Shown here: positions 14,628-18,647 of the stretch, piece after piece | How the letters are laid out: each line of letters starts with the position of its first letter | Numbering within the stretch: the first letter of the stretch is position 1 | Source of the DNA: Candidatus Gottesmanbacteria bacterium | Lineage (GTDB): Bacteria > Patescibacteriota > Microgenomatia > JACPZF01 | Assembly (NCBI GenBank): GCA_016195615.1 | Contig: JACPZF010000052.1 | Span: 1 to 18,647, forward strand | Length of the DNA: 18,647 nucleotides | Reading direction: 5' to 3' | Notes under the pieces: generated by a model | Database searches by the model: none | What the model was told of the DNA's origin: nothing | The model's input: only the letters and a program-made list of their open reading frames with translations | Made by a program: the position numbers and the translations under genes

Positions 14628-15659
14628 ATGAAAAAGATTATTGCCGAGATTAAGTCTGTTCTTCTACCCATTTACCATAATGGGCTGATCAGGCTGTTAT
14701 TATTGTTGGTTCTCGTCTTAATTTCGCTTCTGGTTTTTCTTAATAAGAATAATATTTCTGGGGCAAAAAAATTTGGTAAAATTATTTATCCTCAAAACAT
14801 TCTTGGTCCTGACACCGTCTCCTCGGGTCAAAAAATTTCTTTTACCTTTGACAAAAATCTTTCCCTGCCAAAAAGCGCGAGCGTTTTTGTCGTGGAGGCC
14901 CAAAGCGAGACTTCTCTACTTGCTCTTTTTGAAAGAGCGTCTCTGTCTCTCGGCTTAACAACTCAGCCCGAAATAAATACCAGCGAGGCGGGGAAAACCT
15001 ATCTTCGTTCCCAAAAAGACTTGGTTTTTTACGGAAAAATTCCGCAAGGTACGTTTTCCTTTACCGGAAAAAGTCTGATTAAATTTAATAACGCCTCGGA
15101 ACAAACCCTAACGAGCGAGGTCTTAAACTTTATAAATAAAGTTGGCCTTAATGCTGATTACCAGCTTGCGCCATCTGTTGCTTATTATAAAAGGGCTGGG
15201 TCGGAATTTGTCTCCACCAACGACAAGCGCGAAGCCTCAGTGCTGTCTTTATCATACCGGATAGAAATTAACTCCATTGGCTTAATAGGCGTCGGAGAGG
15301 CTGAAAGCTTATTAGTAATATATGTAAATTTTTCTGACGGCAATCTTATTAGACTAGACTATTCCTTGCCCGTATTTAATAAGACCCAAAAAGGTGTTTA
15401 TCCGCTCATCGGCTTTAAAGAAATATCTCTTTTGCGCCCGGAACAGCTAAAAATTATCGAGGTAAGCGATAAAAACGGCGCTCCTAGTAGCAGCGGCAAC
15501 GTTAAGGAAATGGTTTTTAACAAAATCTCTCTTGTTTACGGAGTATTTCCTCCACCCCAAGCCTTTTTATACCCCCTCTTTCTCCTGGAAGGAAAGGCAA
15601 CTTTTAATAACAACGAACAAGGAATCGTTAAGGCTTACGTCGAGGCAATTAAAAATTAA
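14628..15659 (+). CDS. membrane-anchored extracytoplasmic protein of unknown function
   Basis: A 343-residue protein I cannot assign to a family. It has a short basic N-terminus (MKKIIAEIK), one strong hydrophobic helix at about residues 20-38 (LIRLLLLLVLVLISLLVFL), and an otherwise soluble, beta-strand-like body that should lie outside the membrane. The C-terminal motif YPLFLLEGKATFNN followed by VKAYVEAI resembles the closing segment of YycH/YycI-type or similar periplasmic domains, but this is weak. ATG 14628 lies four bases after the M23-protein stop codon and follows a G-rich stretch, so it is co-transcribed; in-frame starts upstream fall inside the M23 domain and are rejected. A role with the M23 protein or the secretion complex at the outer face of the membrane is inferred from context. 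Its 3' end is convergent with dnaN, only 11 bases away. Confidence 0.75.
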   Translation: MKKIIAEIKSVLLPIYHNGLIRLLLLLVLVLISLLVFLNKNNISGAKKFGKIIYPQNILGPDTVSSGQKISFTFDKNLSLPKSASVFVVEAQSETSLLALFERASLSLGLTTQPEINTSEAGKTYLRSQKDLVFYGKIPQGTFSFTGKSLIKFNNASEQTLTSEVLNFINKVGLNADYQLAPSVAYYKRAGSEFVSTNDKREASVLSLSYRIEINSIGLIGVGEAESLLVIYVNFSDGNLIRLDYSLPVFNKTQKGVYPLIGFKEISLLRPEQLKIIEVSDKNGAPSSSGNVKEMVFNKISLVYGVFPPPQAFLYPLFLLEGKATFNNNEQGIVKAYVEAIKN

Positions 15660-15670
15660 AAATTTCCGCG

Positions 15671-16795
15671 TTATCCCTGTACCCTAACCGGCATAATAAT
15701 ATGAAGCGCTGAGGCGTCGCCTGGGGTTTTAAATACGCCCGGAGCGAGTGGTCCTGTTAATTCCATTTCCACCTGCTCGCCGGGAGCGCTGCTTAAGTAT
15801 TCCAAAAGATAGCGGCTGTTAAAAGCAATCTCGCTTTCTCCCCCTTCTACTTTGGCCTCGACTTCGTTTTCGTTCTCGCCTACCTGCGGGGTATTGGCGC
15901 TAACTTTTATTTTCTGGTCGCTGACTTTAATTTTAATAATATTGGCTGATTCGCGGGCAAAAATCGCGGCGAGCTTAATTGATTTTAAAAATTCTTCTTT
16001 GTCAAAAACCACTCTGGTCGTAAATTCTCCAGGAATTATTTTTTCGAAAGGCGGAAACTTGCCGTCGATGAGCCGACTAACAAGCGTCGTATCTTCCCAA
16101 CTAAAAACCGCCTGGTTCCCGTCTTTTAAAAGCACCAGTTTTATTTCTTTCCCTTCTTCGTCATCTTTTTCGCTTGATATTTTTCCCGCCTCGATAAGGG
16201 CCCTAGCCGGTATCAAAAGATCTGGGGCTTCTTCTTTTTTCCCTCCCTGCGGCTTAATTTTCTTTAAAGAAAGCCTAAAGCCGTCGGTGGCGACAAATTG
16301 TAGCTGGTTGTCCTTAGCTGTAACCAATACCCCTGAAAGCGCCGGCCTTCCCTCGTCAAGCGAAGAGGCAAAAGCCACCTGTTCGGAAATTTCCTTAAGC
16401 GTTTGTTTATCAAAAATTAAACTCGGGCTTTCCTCGCTTGTTGGCAGCCTAGGAAACTCCTCTGCCGCCATGCCGTTTACCGTTGAACGGTGTTTTCCGC
16501 TGACAACCTTAAGGCTGTTTTCTTCTTCTGTTATTTCGATTTTTTCTTTAGGCAGACTATTTATCAGCTCAGCTAAAACTCTAGCCGGCACGGTGATGGC
16601 TCCTTCTTTTTCGATTTTGGCCGCTGTTTTAATCAAAATCCCAAGCTCGAGGTTGGTTGCCGAAATTTCAAGCGCACCATCTTTAGCTTCTAAGAGAAAA
16701 TTAGAGAGGATCGGAAGTTGAACACGAGAGGAAACGAACCGGCTGGCTAAAAGAAGACTATGAGAAAAATTTTCTTGTAAAATTATTGCTTTCAT
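15671..16795 (-). CDS. dnaN: DNA polymerase III beta subunit (sliding clamp)
   Basis: The beta clamp encircles DNA as a dimer and tethers the replicative polymerase. The 374-residue length is standard for its three-domain fold. The N-terminus (MKAIILQENFSHSLLLASRF, then LPILSNFLLEA and NLELGI) is diagnostic, as are RPALSGVLVTA with VATDGFRLSL in domain 2, SRLIDGKFPPFEKIIP in domain 2-3, and a C-terminal LHIIMPVRVQG in place of the usual PMR ending. ATG 16795 has no convincing Shine-Dalgarno sequence. It lies downstream of dnaA on the same strand, the classic dnaA-dnaN order, with a 242-base gap holding DnaA boxes. No terminator is seen between it and the convergent gene ending at 15659. Confidence 0.97.
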   Translation of the reverse strand: MKAIILQENFSHSLLLASRFVSSRVQLPILSNFLLEAKDGALEISATNLELGILIKTAAKIEKEGAITVPARVLAELINSLPKEKIEITEEENSLKVVSGKHRSTVNGMAAEEFPRLPTSEESPSLIFDKQTLKEISEQVAFASSLDEGRPALSGVLVTAKDNQLQFVATDGFRLSLKKIKPQGGKKEEAPDLLIPARALIEAGKISSEKDDEEGKEIKLVLLKDGNQAVFSWEDTTLVSRLIDGKFPPFEKIIPGEFTTRVVFDKEEFLKSIKLAAIFARESANIIKIKVSDQKIKVSANTPQVGENENEVEAKVEGGESEIAFNSRYLLEYLSSAPGEQVEMELTGPLAPGVFKTPGDASALHIIMPVRVQG

Positions 16796-16870
16796 GGCTT
16801 TAAAACCTTAAACCTTTAAACTCTCAACAACGGTCTTCGTATTTTAGGTCGTTTTATTTCTTTGTACAAG

Positions 16871-16885
16871 TAGTAATAGTAGTAG
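16871..16885 (+). promoter_or_regulatory. DnaA-trio-like triplet run
   Basis: Five in-phase triplets TAG TAA TAG TAG TAG lie on the strand that also reads the DnaA boxes as TGTGGATAA further 3'. DnaA-trios bind the DnaA filament as single strand during origin opening. The nearest recognisable box is about 70 bases away, farther than in the described systems, which lowers confidence. Confidence 0.4.
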
Positions 16886-16954
16886 AAAGACGACTTGTTT
16901 GTTTAAAAAAAACAAACCAATCAGAATAGAACAAAACGTTTCGGATAGTTTTCT

Positions 16955-17018
16955 TGTGTATAACAAGCGTGGCCTTTTGTGAACAACCTTGTGGATAACC
17001 CTTCTCTTTTGTGGAAAA
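16955..17018 (+). promoter_or_regulatory. cluster of four same-orientation DnaA boxes
   Basis: Read on this strand: TGTGTATAA (16955-16963, one mismatch), TGTGAACAA (16978-16986, two mismatches), TGTGGATAA (16990-16998, perfect) and TGTGGAAAA (17010-17018, one mismatch). The perfect consensus on the opposite strand is TTATCCACA. Spacing between starts is 23, 12 and 20 bases. Confidence 0.8.
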
Positions 17019-17037
17019 GTTGATAAAAGGCCAAAAG

Positions 17038-18396
17038 TTATCCCGCCAGCCGCTGTTTTATCCCCAAAACGTCTTTTTGAATGGCTTCCGACGAAGAAAC
17101 CAGCTTTTCCATTGTTTCGCAGCCGTGCATGATCGTCGTGTGGTCTCTTCCTCCCAAGAAAGTTCCCACCTCTTGCAGGGTTAATTCGGTATCGCTTCTA
17201 AGAAGCCACATCAAAAGCTGCCGGGGCCGAACAATTTCTCTTTTTCTTCTCTCGCCCTTTAAATCAGAGACCTTCAGGTTGTAATAAGAACAAACCGCGG
17301 CGATGACTCTTTTGGGTTCGAGCCGGCTGGTCTTTGGTTCGCTGGCCTGGGATTTTCCTAAGGCCCGGCTGACAAGCTCTTCGTTAATTAAAGAGCTGTT
17401 GCCCTGGGTTTCGTTAAGAAGCCTGACAATAAAGCCCTCTAGCTGTCTGGCCTCGGCGAGATTTTGGGCGATTTTTTGCGCCAGAGCAATAGGAAGATCA
17501 AAGCCGCGCTGTTTGGCCTTAATCATCGCGATGGCGGTTCTTAGCTCCAGGTCTGGTGGTTGAATATCAACGACGAGGCCGCCCTCAAAACGCGAACGAA
17601 TACGATCCTCGAGTCCGGCGATTTCGTGGGGTGGCTTGTCCGAAGTCAAGACGACCTGCCCGCCTTCCCGCTGGATGGCATTAAAAGTATGAAAAAACTC
17701 TTCTTGCGTATAATCCTTGCCGGCAATAAATTGAATATCATCGATTAAAAGCGCCTTGACATTTCGGTATTTGGTTTTAAATTTGTCCGTGCTTTTGTTC
17801 CTTATGGCCATGGTCATTTCGTTGGTAAATTCTTCGCTCGAGCAATAGATCAGGCTGGTTTTGGGATCTTTTCTTAATAAAACGTGGGCGACGGCGTGGA
17901 CGAGGTGGGTTTTGCCTACGCCGACTCCGCCCCAGACGTAAAGGGGGTTATAGGCGCTTCCAGGGTTTTTCGTTACCGCCGAAGCCGCGGCATAGGCCAA
18001 CTGGTTGGAAGAGGAAACCGCAAAATTGTCAAAAGTAAAATCCGTCCGCAGATGAAGTTTCTGGACCAGCTGCTCAATTTGCGCCTCCTCGCCAATTTTT
18101 TCAGTTTGACTAAAAAGCGGACCCAGGTCTTTAACTGTCGCTGCCTCTTTTTCGCGGGTAACCGCAAAAGTAAGCGAGTTGGTTTTTTTGGTCAAACGGT
18201 CAAGAATTTCTTTTAACAAAGCATAATATCTTTCTTCCACCATGGTTTTGATCTGGGCGTTGGCTAAGGCAATGGAGACGACGTTGTCTTTATTTTGCAC
18301 CAAAATACTCTTGGCAAAGAGGGTTTGGAACGAACCAGGAGTAAGGGTCAGCTGCAATTCGGCCAAAACGGTTTTCCAAAGCGTTTTTTCTTCCAT
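17038..18396 (-). CDS. dnaA: chromosomal replication initiator DnaA
   Basis: DnaA binds DnaA boxes and, as an ATP-bound filament, opens the origin. The 452-residue protein has all four domains: domain I (about 1-85, LWKTVLAELQLTLTPGSFQT), a short linker, the AAA+ domain with Walker A GGVGVGKT (156-163), Walker B ALLIDDIQF (D219, D220), sensor VVLTSDKPP and arginine-finger region LEDRIRSRFEGG, and domain IV with the DNA-binding signature GGRDHTTIMHG (415-425). ATG 18396 is chosen because MEEKTLWKTVLAE is the expected N-terminus; the TTG at 18489 would add a hydrophobic leader translated from the promoter and its DnaA box. DnaA boxes in its upstream region suggest autoregulation. It precedes dnaN on the same strand. 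Confidence 0.97.
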   Translation of the reverse strand: MEEKTLWKTVLAELQLTLTPGSFQTLFAKSILVQNKDNVVSIALANAQIKTMVEERYYALLKEILDRLTKKTNSLTFAVTREKEAATVKDLGPLFSQTEKIGEEAQIEQLVQKLHLRTDFTFDNFAVSSSNQLAYAAASAVTKNPGSAYNPLYVWGGVGVGKTHLVHAVAHVLLRKDPKTSLIYCSSEEFTNEMTMAIRNKSTDKFKTKYRNVKALLIDDIQFIAGKDYTQEEFFHTFNAIQREGGQVVLTSDKPPHEIAGLEDRIRSRFEGGLVVDIQPPDLELRTAIAMIKAKQRGFDLPIALAQKIAQNLAEARQLEGFIVRLLNETQGNSSLINEELVSRALGKSQASEPKTSRLEPKRVIAAVCSYYNLKVSDLKGERRKREIVRPRQLLMWLLRSDTELTLQEVGTFLGGRDHTTIMHGCETMEKLVSSSEAIQKDVLGIKQRLAG

Positions 18397-18429
18397 AAAC
18401 GTGTTGCTTGCCACAAACACGAATAGGTT

Positions 18430-18481
18430 TGTGGATAACCCAAAGAAGACAGCAGTAATGATATACCACAAGTTATCCACA
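18430..18481. promoter_or_regulatory. two perfect DnaA boxes upstream of dnaA, inverted
   Basis: TGTGGATAA at 18430-18438 and TTATCCACA at 18473-18481 are both perfect boxes in opposite orientation, 34 bases apart. One lies in the spacer of the proposed dnaA promoter and the other in its leader, so bound DnaA could repress dnaA as well as contribute to origin function. Confidence 0.85.
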
Positions 18482-18489
18482 ATTGACAA
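18460..18489 (-). promoter_or_regulatory. proposed dnaA promoter
   Basis: On the minus strand TTGTCA (18489-18484) and TATATC (18465-18460) are 18 bases apart. The start would fall near 18453, giving a leader of roughly 57 bases. A perfect DnaA box overlaps the spacer, supporting an autoregulated promoter. Confidence 0.45.
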
Positions 18490-18591
18490 GAGGGAGTTTT
18501 AAATGACATGTAGGGAGGTCAGCACATAGTATACAGTTTTCCGATAAACAGAGATTTGTAAATTATCGTAATACCGCTTTACAGATATTCG

Positions 18592-18636
18592 GCCAGGAAT
18601 ATGATGGGTTGGGAGGTAACATATATGATTCCTGGC
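18592..18636. repeat. inverted repeat enclosing a ribosome site and start codon
   Basis: GCCAGGAAT (18592-18600) is complemented exactly by ATTCCTGGC (18628-18636). The 27-base loop holds a GGGAGGT ribosome-site-like word (18611-18617) and an ATG at 18625-18627; the right arm coincides with codons 2-4 of the putative gene. It could be a translational control hairpin or a binding site. Confidence 0.45.
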
Positions 18637-18647
18637 ATCCGTTTAGA
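18625..18647 (+). CDS. possible start of a rightward gene, cut by the window edge
   Basis: ATG 18625 follows a strong Shine-Dalgarno sequence GGGAGGT at a spacing of seven bases, and the frame reads MIPGIRL to the end of the window. Seven residues are too few to identify anything. It would be divergent from dnaA, with about 135 bases of leader and promoter region from 18490 holding short hairpins. A weak promoter is possible with ATGACA at 18503-18508 and TAGTAT at 18527-18532. Confidence 0.3.

Larger units (their letters stand above)
16796..17037. other. oriC: dnaA-dnaN intergenic region, candidate chromosomal origin of replication
   Basis: This gap contains four DnaA-box-like nonamers in one orientation (16955-17018), an AT-rich stretch with an A/T hairpin (GTTTGTTT 16897-16904 pairing with AAACAAAC 16910-16917), an 8-base palindrome TTGTACAA (16862-16869), and five consecutive TAG/TAA triplets (16871-16885) like the DnaA-trio unwinding element. 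The strand and polarity of triplets relative to boxes are as in Bacillus-type origins. Two more boxes lie upstream of dnaA, so the origin may be bipartite. Confidence 0.7.

Noticed and set aside
15852..16721. 289-codon plus-strand open frame opposite dnaN
   Set aside because: A serine-rich antisense shadow of dnaN with no family motif.
16897..16917. A/T hairpin as a Rho-independent terminator of dnaA
   Set aside because: The stem is almost entirely A/T and no T-tract follows in the right place; it fits an origin unwinding region better.
18397..18489. Extended dnaA start at TTG 18489
   Set aside because: The extra 31 residues are hydrophobic, unlike DnaA domain I, and would be encoded by the promoter, DnaA boxes and leader.
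1..18647. CRISPR array, tRNA or rRNA genes
   Set aside because: No spaced direct repeats of 24-40 bases, no tRNA-like cloverleaf and no rRNA signature found on reading both strands.

Overview
This 18.6 kb window looks like a chromosomal segment from a candidate phyla radiation (Patescibacteria) bacterium, more likely Microgenomates- or Parcubacteria-like than a Gracilibacteria-type lineage. The reasons are: a PrgI / TraC-like / VirB4 gene trio of the type common in these genomes, short AT-rich intergenic repeats after stop codons, a GTCATTCTGG...CCAGAATGAC palindromic element, a large membrane protein ending in an M23 peptidase, and TGA used as a normal stop codon (so no UGA recoding). The lineage is inferred from gene style, not from a marker phylogeny.

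Layout, left to right. Positions 1-300 hold a decayed four-helix-bundle gene remnant and a promoter. Positions 309-9321 are a rightward run of six genes: a PrgI-family membrane protein fused to a coiled coil and a C-terminal beta-sandwich-like domain; a TraC/VirB4 N-terminal-like protein; a VirB4-type ATPase whose P-loop is interrupted by a 600-residue LAGLIDADG intein; a small zinc-ribbon membrane protein; a two-domain ClpA/B/C-type AAA+ unfoldase; and a second zinc-ribbon membrane protein. Positions 9313-9880 (minus strand) are a BrnT/BrnA-type toxin-antitoxin pair with a near-consensus promoter. Positions 9972-14623 hold a very large multi-pass membrane protein with a complete M23 endopeptidase active site, split by an apparent single-base frameshift near 10316-10427. 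A membrane-anchored protein of unknown function follows (14628-15659). Convergent to it, on the minus strand, lie dnaN (15671-16795) and dnaA (17038-18396). DnaA boxes sit both between dnaA and dnaN and upstream of dnaA, and a TAG/TAA trinucleotide run in the dnaA-dnaN gap resembles DnaA-trios. The chromosomal origin is therefore very probably inside the window. At the right edge a rightward gene may begin at 18625.

How the parts fit: PrgI, VirB4 and a membrane-bound M23 hydrolase are the cell-envelope components of Gram-positive-type (PrgI/PrgJ/PrgK) type IV secretion. No relaxase, coupling protein or transfer origin is visible, so this looks like a chromosomal secretion or DNA-translocation apparatus parked beside the origin rather than a complete conjugative element. 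The AAA+ unfoldase bracketed by two related zinc-ribbon membrane proteins is the least explained part, and may be a membrane-recruited unfoldase module serving that apparatus. Several first-in-transcript genes have a sigma70-like -10 element only about 9-11 bases before the start codon, suggesting leaderless or near-leaderless transcripts, whereas internal operon genes use Shine-Dalgarno sequences and ATGA overlaps.
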